Source of the DNA: Arenimonas soli
GTDB lineage: Bacteria > Pseudomonadota > Gammaproteobacteria > Xanthomonadales > Xanthomonadaceae
DNA length: 64,000 nt
Reading direction: 5' to 3'
Assembly: GCF_014643775.1 (NCBI RefSeq)
Contig: NZ_BMKC01000002.1
Location: forward strand, 62,001 to 126,000
Part shown: piece by piece, positions 35,925 through 45,754 of the stretch
Layout of the letters: every line of letters begins with the position of its first letter
How positions within the stretch are numbered: position 1 is the first letter of the stretch
Position numbers and translations under genes: made by a program
The notes under the pieces: generated by a model
What the model saw: the letters and a program-made list of their open reading frames with translations, nothing else
Database searches by the model: none
Told to the model about the DNA's origin: nothing

Positions 35925-37208
35925 ATGGATCCCAGGGCCGACTCGCCGGACGACGCCGGAACACTTCCGCACGTGCTCGTGCTTGGCGGCGGCTTTGGCG
36001 GCCTGTGGGCCACGCGTGCGCTGGCTGCGGCGCCGGTGCGCATCACCCTGGTGGACCGGACCAACCACCATCTTTTCCAGCCCCTTCTCTACCAGGTGGC
36101 CACCGCCGGCCTGTCGGCACCGGACGTCGCGGCGCCGCTGCGGCACATCCTGCGCAAGCAGGCCAACGCCACCGTCCGCCTGGACGAGGTCCGCGCGATC
36201 GACCCCCACGCCCGCCGGGTCGCCTTGGCCCAGGGCCAGCTGCACTACGACTACCTGGTGGTCGCCACCGGCTCCACCCACGCGTATTTCGGCCACGATG
36301 AATGGGCCGGGTTCGCCCCGGGCCTGAAGACCCTAGACGACGCGCTGGCGATCCGCACCCGCGTGCTGTCGGCTTTCGAGGCCGCCGAGCGCGAGGACGA
36401 TCCCTTGCAGCGCGCGGCCTGGCTCAACTTCGTGGTCATCGGCGGTGGCCCGACCGGCGTCGAGCTGGCCGGCACCCTGGCCGAGATCGCCCGCCACACG
36501 CTGCCGCGCGAATTCCGCCGCGCCGAAGTCCGCGACGCCCGCATCCACCTGGTCGAAGCCGGGCCGCGGGTGCTGGCGGCCATGCCGGAGGACCTGTCGG
36601 AAAAAACCCGCCAGCAGCTGCAGCGCCTGGGCGTGCAGGTGCACACGGGGGACGCCGTGACGGCCATCGACGCCGAAGGCATCACGCTCGCGGGACGTCG
36701 CCTGGCCAGCCGCACCGTGCTGTGGGCCGCCGGCGTGGCGGCGTCGCCGCTGGGCAGCCAGCTTGGCGCACCGACGGATCGCGCCGGGCGTGTGCTGGTT
36801 GCACCGGACCTGTCCTTGCCCGGTCATCCTGAGGTCCTGGTGATCGGGGACCTGGCCAGCGTGACGCAGGACGGCAAACCCGTGCCCGGCGTCGCCCCGG
36901 CGGCCAAACAGATGGGCGCCCATGCCGCCGCCGTCATCCGCGACCGCTTGCGCGGGGTTGCCGGCGAACCCTTCCGCTACCGCGACTACGGCAACCTGGC
37001 CACCATCGGCCGCATGGCCGCCGTGGTGCATTTCGGGCGCCTGAAACTGTCGGGCCTGCTGGCCTGGTGGTTCTGGCTGGTGGCGCACCTGTTCTTCCTG
37101 ATCGGTTTCCGCAACCGGATCATCGTGCTGACCAACTGGGCCTGGTCGTACTGGACCTACCAGCGCCACGCCCGGATCATCGTCGGCCGGCCGCCGCCGG
37201 ACGAATGA
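35925..37208 (+). CDS. ndh: type II NADH dehydrogenase (NDH-2)
   Basis: Single-subunit, non-proton-pumping NADH:quinone oxidoreductase that binds the membrane peripherally. It has 427 residues. The FAD-binding Rossmann motif is HVLVLGGGFGGLW (about 16-28). The NADH-binding motif is VIGGGPTGVELAG (near residue 170). The quinone-site signature (AAKQMGAHAA) is present near 325. The C-terminal amphipathic/hydrophobic stretch (GLLAWWFWLVAHLFFLIGF) would anchor it to the membrane. A GC hairpin follows at 37222. Confidence 0.92.
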   Translation: MDPRADSPDDAGTLPHVLVLGGGFGGLWATRALAAAPVRITLVDRTNHHLFQPLLYQVATAGLSAPDVAAPLRHILRKQANATVRLDEVRAIDPHARRVALAQGQLHYDYLVVATGSTHAYFGHDEWAGFAPGLKTLDDALAIRTRVLSAFEAAEREDDPLQRAAWLNFVVIGGGPTGVELAGTLAEIARHTLPREFRRAEVRDARIHLVEAGPRVLAAMPEDLSEKTRQQLQRLGVQVHTGDAVTAIDAEGITLAGRRLASRTVLWAAGVAASPLGSQLGAPTDRAGRVLVAPDLSLPGHPEVLVIGDLASVTQDGKPVPGVAPAAKQMGAHAAAVIRDRLRGVAGEPFRYRDYGNLATIGRMAAVVHFGRLKLSGLLAWWFWLVAHLFFLIGFRNRIIVLTNWAWSYWTYQRHARIIVGRPPPDE

Positions 37209-37221
37209 GGCCGGAAACGAC

Positions 37222-37243
37222 GACGGCCCCTCGCGGGGCCGTC
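37222..37243. terminator. GC hairpin between ndh and rpoH, possible weak bidirectional terminator
   Basis: GACGGCCCC / GGGGCCGTC with a 4-base loop. It lies 14 bases after the ndh stop and 26 after the rpoH stop on the other strand. Neither side has a proper T-run, so termination efficiency is uncertain. Confidence 0.5.
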
Positions 37244-37268
37244 GGTGGTGCTGCCTGTGGCGGACCGG

Positions 37269-38129
<861 letters not shown>

Positions 38130-38154
38130 GCGATCCTCTTTCATGGGTCGGAGT

Positions 38155-38181
38155 TTAGCACTCGGGCAATAAGAGTGCTAA
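38155..38181. promoter_or_regulatory. CIRCE operator (HrcA binding site) upstream of rpoH
   Basis: TTAGCACTC-N9-GAGTGCTAA, an exact match to the CIRCE consensus with the standard 9-base spacer (38164-38172). It ends 26 bases before the chosen rpoH start codon, on the template for a minus-strand gene, so in the transcript it would form a 9-base-pair stem in the 5' UTR. HrcA binding would repress rpoH; the classical targets are groESL and dnaK. Confidence 0.9.
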
Positions 38182-38197
38182 AGAGGCACAAAGTTCC
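38170..38197 (-). promoter_or_regulatory. sigma-E-type promoter of rpoH
   Basis: On the minus strand GGAACTT (plus-strand 38191-38197) is followed by 16 bases and then TCTTA (38170-38174). This matches the extracytoplasmic sigma-E class (GGAACTT, N16, TCTGA/TCTAA) and the spacing of the known E. coli rpoH P3 promoter, which sigma-E reads. The -10 lies within the CIRCE operator. Confidence 0.65.
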
Positions 38198-38202
38198 CTG
38201 TC

Positions 38203-38220
38203 CGTTCCATGAATGGAACG
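38203..38220. promoter_or_regulatory. 18-base palindrome next to the rpoH promoter
   Basis: CGTTCCAT-GA-ATGGAACG is a perfect inverted repeat (8-base arms), 6 bases upstream of the sigma-E -35. It has the shape of a dimeric regulator's operator. No terminator features. The regulator is not recognised. Confidence 0.45.
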
Positions 38221-38267
38221 ACCTCTCCCCTGGCCGTTCCGCTGATCTGGGGTCGCCCGGGCCGGGT

Positions 38268-38999
38268 TCAAGGGCTGGCCGGGACCTCCTGCGCCAGCAG
38301 GGCCTCCACCGCCGCCCGCGGCGGCAGCGACCAGTCCACCGGCGCCTTGCCACCGACCTGCAGCCAGCGATTGGCCTTGCTGAAGTGGCCGCAGCCCAGG
38401 AATCCCCGGTGCGCCGACAGCGGCGAGGGGTGCGGGGCCCGCAGCACGCAGTGCCGGCCCTGCAGCAGCTTGCCCTTGGCCTGGGCGTAGGCACCCCAGA
38501 GCATGAACACCAGGCCTTCCTTTTCCCGGTCCAGGGCCTGGACGATGGCGTCGGTGAAACCTTCCCAGCCCTTGCCCTGGTGCGAGCCGGCCCGGCCTTC
38601 CTCGACGGTGAGCACGGCGTTGAGCAGCAGCACGCCCTGGCGGGCCCAGGGCAGCAGGCAGCCGTGGCCCGGCGGCGCATGGCCCTGGTCGGCCTGGATT
38701 TCCTTGTAGATGTTGGCCAGCGAAGGCGGCACCGGCACGCCCGGCAGCACCGAAAAACACAGGCCGTGGGCCTGGCCGGCGCCGTGGTAGGGGTCCTGGC
38801 CCAGGATGACCACCTTGACCTGGTCGAAGGGCGTGGCGTCGAGGGCGGAAAAGATGCGCGGGCCGGGCGGGAAGATGTGCTTTCCGGCCGCCTTCTCCCG
38901 GCGCAGGAAGGCGGACAGTTCCTGCATGTCGGGGCGCTGCAGGTAATCGCCGACCCGGGCCTTCCAGCCCGGCTCCAGGCGGACGCGGTCCTCGCCCAC
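38268..38999 (-). CDS. ung: uracil-DNA glycosylase
   Basis: Family 1 uracil-DNA glycosylase that removes uracil from DNA in base excision repair, 243 residues. The catalytic water-activating motif GQDPYHG has D69. The second motif is [10 protein letters not shown] (His in the uracil-binding pocket), with the spacing expected for E. coli Ung. Start at 38999 lies 1 base before the receiver-protein stop at 39001, so the two are probably co-transcribed. Confidence 0.96.
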   Translation of the reverse strand: MGEDRVRLEPGWKARVGDYLQRPDMQELSAFLRREKAAGKHIFPPGPRIFSALDATPFDQVKVVILGQDPYHGAGQAHGLCFSVLPGVPVPPSLANIYKEIQADQGHAPPGHGCLLPWARQGVLLLNAVLTVEEGRAGSHQGKGWEGFTDAIVQALDREKEGLVFMLWGAYAQAKGKLLQGRHCVLRAPHPSPLSAHRGFLGCGHFSKANRWLQVGGKAPVDWSLPPRAAVEALLAQEVPASP

Positions 39000-39000
39000 C

Positions 39001-39843
39001 CTACTTGCCGAGCTTGGCCCGCAGCAGGCGGCCGACGCGCAGCTGGAACAGCAGCTTGGTCACCAGCAGGCGTTCCTCGATGGGCTTTTGCACCAGGTCG
39101 TTGGCGCCGGCGCGCAGCAGGTCGCTCTGGTTGGCCGGGTTGGCGTCGCCGGTCATCACCAGCACCGGCAGCAGGCCCTTCACGTAGCCGAATTCCTCGC
39201 GGATGGACTTGAGCAGGTCCTTGCCGGTCAGTTCGCCCTTGAGGTAGACGTCGGTCAGCACCACGTCCGGGCCGGGCACCTTGCCCTGGGCGCGGGCGGT
39301 TTCCAGGTGGGCGATGGCGTCTTCGACACCGGTGGCGTGGGTGACGGTGAGCCCGTGTTTTTCCAGCATGCGCCGGGTCGCCATGGCGACCACGCGGCTG
39401 TCCTCGACGTACAGCACTTCGCCGCCGGCCTCGGATTCGGGCGCCACGTAGCCCTTGATGAAGGCCGCCAGGGCGTTGAAGCCCAGCGACTTGTCGAAAT
39501 AGTCGGTGACGTCGTCGCTGATCGAGCGGCTTTCCAGGCGTTCCTGGACGTCGCCGGACACCACGATGATCGGGATGTAGGCCTGGGGCGTGTGCTCGCG
39601 CAGGTAACGGGCGAGATCGAGCCCGTCCATGTCGGGCAGGCGCAGGGCCATGGTGACCAGGTTCACCGCTCCGGCCTGCAGGGCGGCCTTGGCTTCCTCG
39701 CCGGTTTCGCAGCCGACGAACTCCATGTCGGGCAGCTGCTGGCGCAGGACGCCTTCGATCATCTTGCGCACGACCTTGGAGCCGTCCACGACCATGATGC
39801 GCGGGCTGGTGGTGTCGAAGCTTTTGAAACTCGGGTTGCTCAT
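39001..39843 (-). CDS. double-receiver response regulator, first receiver inactive
   Basis: Protein of 280 residues made of two CheY-like receiver domains and nothing else. The second (about 141-265) is complete: E147-D148, phospho-acceptor D198 in VVLTDVYL, T231 and K253. The first (about 14-125) has D20 but G21 in place of the second acidic residue, and A66 where the phospho-acceptor Asp should be ([12 protein letters not shown]); K118 remains. It therefore reads as a pseudo-receiver paired with a working one. No output domain, so it would act through protein contacts. It starts 2 bases after the ftsX stop. Confidence 0.85.
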   Translation of the reverse strand: MSNPSFKSFDTTSPRIMVVDGSKVVRKMIEGVLRQQLPDMEFVGCETGEEAKAALQAGAVNLVTMALRLPDMDGLDLARYLREHTPQAYIPIIVVSGDVQERLESRSISDDVTDYFDKSLGFNALAAFIKGYVAPESEAGGEVLYVEDSRVVAMATRRMLEKHGLTVTHATGVEDAIAHLETARAQGKVPGPDVVLTDVYLKGELTGKDLLKSIREEFGYVKGLLPVLVMTGDANPANQSDLLRAGANDLVQKPIEERLLVTKLLFQLRVGRLLRAKLGK

Positions 39844-39844
39844 G

Positions 39845-40828
39845 TCACACGTCCGTAGGACGGGTCCGACGTAGATGATGCCCGGTTGCGAGCCACGCGC
39901 CCAGCCACCCCATCGCCGCGGCGCCCAGGAGCAGGGCCGCGGTGCCCCGCCAGCCCGGCCCGGAAAGGGCGAACTGGCTGCCGTAACTGGCCACCAGGGC
40001 GGTCAGGCGGCCCTGCAGCAGGAAGCCGGCCACGGCCAGCAGCACCAGCGCCAGCCCGCCGGCAGCCAGGCCATACCAGGCGCCCAGGTACAGGAACGGT
40101 CGGCGCACAAAGCCGTCGGTGGCGCCCAGGTGCTGCAGCACGGCGATTTCCTCGCTGCGCGCGCCGATGTCCAGCCGCACGGTATTGCCCACCACCAGCA
40201 GCACGCCCAGGCCCAGCAGCACGGCCACCACCTGCACCACCCGTTCGCCGAAGGCCAGCCAGGCCGTGAGGCGCTGGCGCCACAGCGCGTCGTGCTGCAC
40301 CACTTCGGCCTCGGGCAGGGCGCGCAGGGCATCGGCCAGGGCGCTGCCGTCGTCGTCGCCGGCGGGCGAAACCACCAGCACGTAGGGCAGCGGATTGCCT
40401 TCGAGCACCTCCAGGGCGCCGGCGAGGTCGCTCATTTCGCGGAATTCGGCCAGGCCGTCATCGGGCGTGCGCACCGCCACCGCGGTGACGTCGGGGCGGG
40501 CGCGCAGTTCTTCCGACAGCGCCGAGACCCGTTCACCTTCGACATCGGCGGCCAGGAACACGCCGATGTCGCGTGATTCACTGACGGTGCCGGAAAAGCG
40601 CTCGAGGTTGCCCAGCGCCAGGGCCAGGCCCAGCGGCAGGGCGATGGCGACGGCCATCACGCCGACGGTGAGGCTGGTGGCCACCGGCCGCTGCAGCAGG
40701 CGACCGAGGCTGGAGAACAGGGAATACAGGTGCTGTTCGCGCCAGGCGCGCAGGCGGGCGCCGAGGCCGCCGGACTTCACCCGTTCGGCGGCGGCGGGCC
40801 GGGGGCGGTTTTCGGCCTTGGTGTTCAC
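39845..40828 (-). CDS. ftsX: cell-division ABC transporter permease FtsX
   Basis: Membrane partner of FtsE at the divisome, where it regulates peptidoglycan amidases. It has 327 residues with four transmembrane helices (about 57-77, 190-215, 245-265 and 290-310) and the large periplasmic loop between the first two (SRDIGVFLAADVEGERVSAL onwards). Family pattern 'l...l..RP..s.lt..v.aial.lp..' is seen at LGRLLQRPVATSLTVGVMAV. It overlaps ftsE by 4 bases, and the receiver gene follows 2 bases after. Confidence 0.95.
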   Translation of the reverse strand: MNTKAENRPRPAAAERVKSGGLGARLRAWREQHLYSLFSSLGRLLQRPVATSLTVGVMAVAIALPLGLALALGNLERFSGTVSESRDIGVFLAADVEGERVSALSEELRARPDVTAVAVRTPDDGLAEFREMSDLAGALEVLEGNPLPYVLVVSPAGDDDGSALADALRALPEAEVVQHDALWRQRLTAWLAFGERVVQVVAVLLGLGVLLVVGNTVRLDIGARSEEIAVLQHLGATDGFVRRPFLYLGAWYGLAAGGLALVLLAVAGFLLQGRLTALVASYGSQFALSGPGWRGTAALLLGAAAMGWLGAWLATGHHLRRTRPTDV

Positions 40829-41511
40829 GCCGCCAGGTCCTCGGGCGAGATGTCGTCCACCAGCTTGCCGTGGTCGAGCACCAGCACGCGCTGGCGCATG
40901 CGCTTGACCAGGGCGAGGTCGTGGCTGGCGATGATGACCGTGGTGCCCGAGGCCGGCAGCGCGGCGAAGAGCTGCATGATCTCGGCCGCCAGCTGCGGGT
41001 CGAGGTTGCCGGTGGGTTCGTCGGCGACCAGCAGCTGGGGCTGGGCGACCAGGGCGCGGGCGATGCCCACGCGCTGCTGTTCACCGGTGGAAAGCTGCAG
41101 CGGCAGCGCCCGTTCGCGATCCCCCAGGCCGACCTTGTCGAGCACCGTGCGCACGCGCTTGCCGACTTCCGAGCGCGGCGTGCCGGCGATGAGCAGCGGC
41201 AGGGCGACGTTGTCGAAGACGCTGCGGTCTGTCAGCAGGCGATGGTCCTGGAAGACCACGCCGACCTGGCGCCGGTGCAGCGGCACCTTGCGGCCGCGCA
41301 CCTTGGCCAGGTTGCGTTCGTTCACCAGCACGGTGCCCCGGCTGGGGCGCTCGGACAGGTGCACCAGGCGCAGCAGCGTGGACTTGCCGGCGCCCGAGTG
41401 GCCGGTGACGAAGAGCATTTCGCCCTCCTCCACCGCGAAGCTGACGTCGCTCAGCGCCGGCGAGCTGCCGGCGTAGGTTTTCGAGACGTTGTCGAAACGC
41501 AGCAGGGCCAT
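40825..41511 (-). CDS. ftsE: cell-division ATP-binding protein FtsE
   Basis: ABC ATPase of the FtsEX complex, 228 residues. Walker A is GHSGAGKST (K43). The ABC signature is LSTGEQQRVGIARAL (near residue 134), and Walker B with the catalytic glutamate is LLVADEPTGNLD (about 158). The Q-loop context VVFQDHRLL is present. It lies 15 bases after the rhlB stop on the same strand. Confidence 0.97.
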   Translation of the reverse strand: MALLRFDNVSKTYAGSSPALSDVSFAVEEGEMLFVTGHSGAGKSTLLRLVHLSERPSRGTVLVNERNLAKVRGRKVPLHRRQVGVVFQDHRLLTDRSVFDNVALPLLIAGTPRSEVGKRVRTVLDKVGLGDRERALPLQLSTGEQQRVGIARALVAQPQLLVADEPTGNLDPQLAAEIMQLFAALPASGTTVIIASHDLALVKRMRQRVLVLDHGKLVDDISPEDLAA

Positions 41512-41526
41512 GCGGGCGCGGGGCGG

Positions 41527-43281
41527 TCAGTGCTTGCCGGGCGGGTTGCGCTTGACCAGGGAGCTCAGGCCGGCCTTGATGCGGCCCAGCAGCGAGGGCT
41601 TGGCGTCGGTGGCGGGCTTGGCCGGCTTGGCCGCGGGCTTGGCGTCGGGCTTCCTGCGGGAAGCTTCCTTGCGCGGCGCGTCGCCGCGCGGCGCGCCGGC
41701 GCCGGCCTCGGCGCCTTCTTCACCCACCGGACGACCGCGACGACGGCGACGGCGCTTACGGGCCGGCGCATTCGGGTCTTCGAGCATCGGCGAGGACGGC
41801 GCCGGACGGCGGGCCGGGCGTTCGACGCCGGCTTCGGCTGGCGCGTCCTGGGGGGCCGCGTGCGCGCCTTGAGCGCCTTCGGCCGCGGCCGGACGGCGTT
41901 CGCGGCGCGGGCCGGCGCCGGCACCACGGCCGCCGCCACTTCCGGAACGACCACCTTCGCGGCCACCCGAGCGGCTGCCCGAACGGCTGCCGCCCCGGCG
42001 TTCGTCTTCGGCGGCCTTGGCTTCGCGGACTTCGCGGTAGATGGCGCTGACGCTTTCGGTTTCGCCGGCGTCGTCGCCTTCGACCGGACGCGGCGTGCGC
42101 GGCATCGGCACCAGCAGTTCGGCCGTTACCTGCTCGACCGGCAGCTTTTGTTCGATGTAGGCCTCGATATCGGGCAGCGACATCGCGTAGCGCTCGCAGG
42201 CGAAGCTGATCGCGTCGCCTTCGGCGCCCAGGCGGGCGGTGCGGCCGATGCGGTGCACGTAGTCTTCGGCGTCGAAGGGCAGGTCGTAGTTGTAGACGTG
42301 CGACACGCCGTCGATGTGCAGGCCGCGGGCGGCCACGTCGGTGGCCACCAGCAGGTCCAGCTGGCCCTTCTGGAAGCGGCCAAGGAGGGTTTCGCGCTTC
42401 TTCTGCGGCACGTCGCCCGACAGCACGCCGACCCGGAAGCCGGCACGTTCAAGCGCCTTGGCCACGCGTTCGACCCAGACCTTGGTGTTCACGAACACCA
42501 TGGTGCGCTGGCCTTCGCTGCGGGTGAGCAGGCCGATCAGCAGCGGGATCTTTTCTTCGTCGGACGGCAGGTAGACGCGCTGGCGGACCCGGGCGGCGGT
42601 GATCGTCTCGGTTTCGACGACCAGCTTCTCGGGCTCGTTCATGTGTTCGTAGGCCAGTTCCAGCACGCGGTGGCTGAGCGTGGCGCTGAACAGCAGGGTC
42701 TGGCGCTCGGTGCGGATCGGCATGCGCCGCAGCAAGAAGCGGATGTCCTTGATGAAGCCCAGGTCGAACATGCGGTCGGCTTCGTCGAGCACGCAGACCT
42801 CGCAGGCGTGCAGGGACACGACCTTGTGCTGCTTGACGTAGTCGATCAGGCGGCCGGGGGTGGCGATGATGACGTCCACGCCCTGCTGCAGGAGTTCGCG
42901 CTGCTTGTCGTAATCGACGCCGCCGTAGACCAGGGCGAAACGCAGGCCCAGGTCGGAGCCGAACTTCACGGCGTCCTTGTGGATCTGGATGGCCAGTTCG
43001 CGGGTGGGGGCGAGGATGAGCGCGCGCGGGTCTTCGGGCTTGCGGTCGGCCAGGGCCGGACGGGTCAGCAGCCGATTCATCAGCGCGACCAGGAAGGCCA
43101 GGGTCTTGCCGGTGCCGGTCTGGGCCTGGCCGGCGACGTCGCCGCCCGGCAGGGCGATCGGCAGGGTCAGGGCCTGGATGGGGGTGCAGCGGGTGAAGCC
43201 TGCGGATTCGAGGCCGGCCTGGAGGTCCGGATGCAGCTCGAAACTGGAAAAAGCGATATCGGTCAGTGGTTTGTCGGACAT
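41527..43281 (-). CDS. rhlB: DEAD-box ATP-dependent RNA helicase RhlB
   Basis: RNA helicase of the degradosome type, 584 residues from ATG 43281 ([20 protein letters not shown]). The Q motif, Walker A AQTGTGKT (K59), DEAD (VLDEADRMF) and SAT (FSATLSH) motifs are all intact, as is the helicase C-terminal lobe with HRIGRTAR. The C-terminal ~170 residues (about 415 onwards) are a low-complexity tail rich in Arg, Gly, Ser and Lys ([29 protein letters not shown]), longer than E. coli RhlB, and probably contact RNA or degradosome partners. The upstream open frame to 43455 is not coding. Divergent from trxA. Confidence 0.95.
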   Translation of the reverse strand: MSDKPLTDIAFSSFELHPDLQAGLESAGFTRCTPIQALTLPIALPGGDVAGQAQTGTGKTLAFLVALMNRLLTRPALADRKPEDPRALILAPTRELAIQIHKDAVKFGSDLGLRFALVYGGVDYDKQRELLQQGVDVIIATPGRLIDYVKQHKVVSLHACEVCVLDEADRMFDLGFIKDIRFLLRRMPIRTERQTLLFSATLSHRVLELAYEHMNEPEKLVVETETITAARVRQRVYLPSDEEKIPLLIGLLTRSEGQRTMVFVNTKVWVERVAKALERAGFRVGVLSGDVPQKKRETLLGRFQKGQLDLLVATDVAARGLHIDGVSHVYNYDLPFDAEDYVHRIGRTARLGAEGDAISFACERYAMSLPDIEAYIEQKLPVEQVTAELLVPMPRTPRPVEGDDAGETESVSAIYREVREAKAAEDERRGGSRSGSRSGGREGGRSGSGGGRGAGAGPRRERRPAAAEGAQGAHAAPQDAPAEAGVERPARRPAPSSPMLEDPNAPARKRRRRRRGRPVGEEGAEAGAGAPRGDAPRKEASRRKPDAKPAAKPAKPATDAKPSLLGRIKAGLSSLVKRNPPGKH

Positions 43282-43453
43282 GTAGGTCTCTGGTTGCGCG
43301 TCTCTGCGCTTGCGCGGCCTGGCCGGGGGGTCGCAAACTGCCCTGAACCCGGGGCCGCCGATGGCGGTTGATTTACCGTTCGAAGCGCCCCAGTTTAACC
43401 CAACGGCAGGCCCGACCGGGCCGCCACCTTCAAGTAAATCAGGAGTTTGACGC

Positions 43454-43780
43454 ATGAGCGACCAGGTGCTTCATGTGGGTGACGCCGACTTCGAGGCCCA
43501 GGTGCTCCAGTCCGATACCCCGGTGCTGGTGGATTTCTGGGCCGAGTGGTGCGGCCCCTGCAAGATGATCGGCCCGATGGTGGACGAGTTGGCCGACACG
43601 TATGCCGGCAAGGTCAAGGTGGTGAAACTCAACATCGACCACAACCCGCAGGTCCCGCGCCAGTACGCGGTGCGTGGCATCCCGACCCTGATGCTGTTCA
43701 AGGACGGCAAGGTGCACGCCACCCAGGTCGGCGCGGTGGGCAAGGCCCAGCTCGCGCAGTTCGTAGACAAGGCGCTTTGA
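43454..43780 (+). CDS. trxA: thioredoxin
   Basis: Cytoplasmic disulfide reductase of 108 residues, the classical size. The redox motif WCGPC has C33 and C36, and the cis-Pro is in RGIPTLMLF (I-P). A good AGGAG lies 8 bases before the ATG. trxA upstream of rho is the same order as in E. coli. A GC hairpin follows the stop. Confidence 0.97.
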   Translation: MSDQVLHVGDADFEAQVLQSDTPVLVDFWAEWCGPCKMIGPMVDELADTYAGKVKVVKLNIDHNPQVPRQYAVRGIPTLMLFKDGKVHATQVGAVGKAQLAQFVDKAL

Positions 43781-43791
43781 CGCGCCCCGCC

Positions 43792-43821
43792 CCGGTCCCC
43801 CGGGGCCCCGCGGGGGACCGG
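43792..43821 (+). terminator. GC-rich hairpin after trxA
   Basis: CCGGTCCCCC / GGGGGACCGG (10-base arms, ~10-base loop), 12 bases after the trxA stop. No T-run follows, so it may be a processing or pause structure rather than a strong terminator. Confidence 0.5.
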
Positions 43822-43890
43822 CGCTTGTCGCGCCGCCCCCGGCGGTGGTAGTTTGAAGGTCATTCGGGCGCCCCGGGCGCCGATGTCTCG

Positions 43891-43915
43891 CCATACCCCC
43901 TTCCTCCCCACGCTC
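43891..43915 (+). promoter_or_regulatory. C-rich rut-like segment in the rho leader
   Basis: CATACCCCCTTCCTCCCCAC, a pyrimidine-rich, G-poor run just before the rho start. Rho binds C-rich, unstructured RNA, and rho genes are known to be autoregulated by attenuation in their leaders. This makes it a candidate rut site. Inference from composition. Confidence 0.4.
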
Positions 43916-43935
43916 GCGTTCGCGAGGTGAATCCT

Positions 43936-45684
43936 GTGTCCGAAAACGAAACCGACTCCGGCGCCAGCGCCGAGAAGCGTCCGCGCAAATCGCGCGCCGC
44001 AAATCCCAACAACGACGCCCCGGCCGCCGATACCCCGGCACCGGCGCCCGTGCCTGTCTCGGCACCGGCCCCCGAGCGCGCCAAGGCTGAACCTGCTGCT
44101 TCCGGCGATGCCGGCGGCGGTGGCGGCCAGGGCGGCGGCGGTGGCCAGTCCGGAGGTGGCCAGTCCAGTGGCGGCCAGGGCGGCAACGACGACGGCGGCC
44201 AGCAGGGCGGCGGCGACGGTGGCCCCCAGGGTGGTGGCGGCGACCGCGGCCGCGAAGGCCGGCGCAATCGGCGTGACCGGTTCCGCGACAAGCGCGACCG
44301 CTTCAAGGGCCGCGAAGGTGGCGGCGGCGGCGGCATGCCCGGCGACGACGAAGGCAACGCCAATGGCGGCAACGGCGGCCAGAACGAGCGCCCGCTGCCC
44401 CAGCTGCCGCCCGACTTCCCGGTCTACAGCCTCAACGACCTCAAGCGCATGCCGGCCTTCAAGCTGCTCGAGATCGCCGACAAGCTGGGCCTGCACGAAG
44501 GCGTGGCGCGCATGCGCAAGCAGGACGTCACCTTCGCCCTGCTCAAGGTGCTCACCCGCCACCCGCAGGGCGTGGCCGGCGACGGCGTGCTGGAGATCCT
44601 GCCCGACGGCTACGGCTTCCTGCGTTCGGACGACGCCAGCTACCTGGCCGGCCCGGACGACGTCTACATCTCGCCCAGCCAGATCCGCCGCTTCAACCTG
44701 CGCACCGGCGATGAAATCTCCGGCCGCATCCGCAGCCCCAAGGAAGGCGAGCGTTATGTCGCCCTCAACGTCGTGGACACCATCAACGGCGAACCGCCGG
44801 AGGCGTCCAAGGGCAAGGTGCTGTTCGAGAACCTCACCCCGCTGTTCCCGCGCGCCCGCTTCAAGCTCGAGCGCGGCAACGGCTCGTCCGAGGACATCAC
44901 CGGCCGCGTGATGGACCTGATGTCGCCGATCGGCAAGGGCCAGCGCGCCTTGATCGTCTCGCCGCCCAAGGCCGGCAAGACCGTGCTGATGCAGAACGTG
45001 GCCCAGGCCATCATCCACAACCACCCGGACGTGCACCTGATCGTGCTGCTGATCGACGAGCGGCCCGAGGAAGTGACCGAGATGCAGCGCACCGTGCGCG
45101 GCGAGGTCATTTCCTCGACCTTCGACGAACCGGCCGCGCGCCACGTGCAGGTCGCCGAAATGGTGATCGAGCGCGCCAAGCGCCTGGTCGAGCACAAGCG
45201 CGACGTCGTCATCATGCTCGACTCGATCACCCGCCTGGCCCGCGCCTACAACACCGTGGTGCCCAGCTCGGGCAAGGTGCTCACCGGTGGCGTCGACGCC
45301 AATGCCCTGCACCGCCCGAAGCGTTTCTTCGGCGCGGCCCGCAACGTCGAGGAAGGCGGCTCGCTCACCATCATCGCCACCACGCTGGTGGAAACCGGCT
45401 CGAAGATGGACGAGGTGATCTACGAAGAGTTCAAGGGCACGGGCAACTCCGAAGTGCACCTGGACCGCCGCATCGCCGAAAAGCGCGTCTACCCGGCCAT
45501 CAACATCAACCGCTCCGGCACCCGCCGCGAAGAGCTGCTGATCGAGCCGGACATGCTGCAGAAGATCTGGATCCTGCGGAAGCTGCTGCACCCGATGGAC
45601 GAACTGGCCGCGATGGAGTTCCTGCTCGAGAAGATGAAGAACACCAAGTCCAACGACGAGTTCTTCAGTTCGATGAAGCGCTGA
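43936..45684 (+). CDS. rho: transcription termination factor Rho with Gly-rich N-terminal extension
   Basis: Hexameric RNA-dependent ATPase that ends transcription, 582 residues (E. coli 419). GTG at 43936 is chosen because GAGGTGA lies 5 bases before it; an in-frame GTG at 43927 would overlap that Shine-Dalgarno. The first ~163 residues are a disordered extension: basic then Pro/Ala-rich (1-57), Gly/Gln/Ser-rich (58-106), Arg/Asp-rich ([18 protein letters not shown]) and Gly/Asn-rich (127-150). The canonical domain starts near 164 ([19 protein letters not shown]). The RNA-binding OB fold has GYGFLRS, Walker A is PPKAGKT (about 343-349) and Walker B is [15 protein letters not shown]. Confidence 0.96.
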   Translation: MSENETDSGASAEKRPRKSRAANPNNDAPAADTPAPAPVPVSAPAPERAKAEPAASGDAGGGGGQGGGGGQSGGGQSSGGQGGNDDGGQQGGGDGGPQGGGGDRGREGRRNRRDRFRDKRDRFKGREGGGGGGMPGDDEGNANGGNGGQNERPLPQLPPDFPVYSLNDLKRMPAFKLLEIADKLGLHEGVARMRKQDVTFALLKVLTRHPQGVAGDGVLEILPDGYGFLRSDDASYLAGPDDVYISPSQIRRFNLRTGDEISGRIRSPKEGERYVALNVVDTINGEPPEASKGKVLFENLTPLFPRARFKLERGNGSSEDITGRVMDLMSPIGKGQRALIVSPPKAGKTVLMQNVAQAIIHNHPDVHLIVLLIDERPEEVTEMQRTVRGEVISSTFDEPAARHVQVAEMVIERAKRLVEHKRDVVIMLDSITRLARAYNTVVPSSGKVLTGGVDANALHRPKRFFGAARNVEEGGSLTIIATTLVETGSKMDEVIYEEFKGTGNSEVHLDRRIAEKRVYPAININRSGTRREELLIEPDMLQKIWILRKLLHPMDELAAMEFLLEKMKNTKSNDEFFSSMKR

Positions 45685-45705
45685 CCCCCCGGTCCACGCG
45701 CAAAG

Positions 45706-45733
45706 AAAAAGCCGGCCCTTTGGCCGGCTTTTT
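45706..45733. terminator. bidirectional intrinsic terminator between rho and the TonB-like gene
   Basis: AAAAAGCCGGCC / GGCCGGCTTTTT with a CTTT loop. The T-run on either strand makes it work in both directions, between the convergent rho (stop 45684) and the TonB-like gene (stop 45755). Confidence 0.9.
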
Positions 45734-45754
45734 CGTGGCCGCCCTGGCCGGGAC

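Noticed and set aside
43282-43455. N-terminally extended RhlB starting at 43455
   Set aside because: The extension has no family match and would cover the trxA promoter region. [11 protein letters not shown] is the normal RhlB start.
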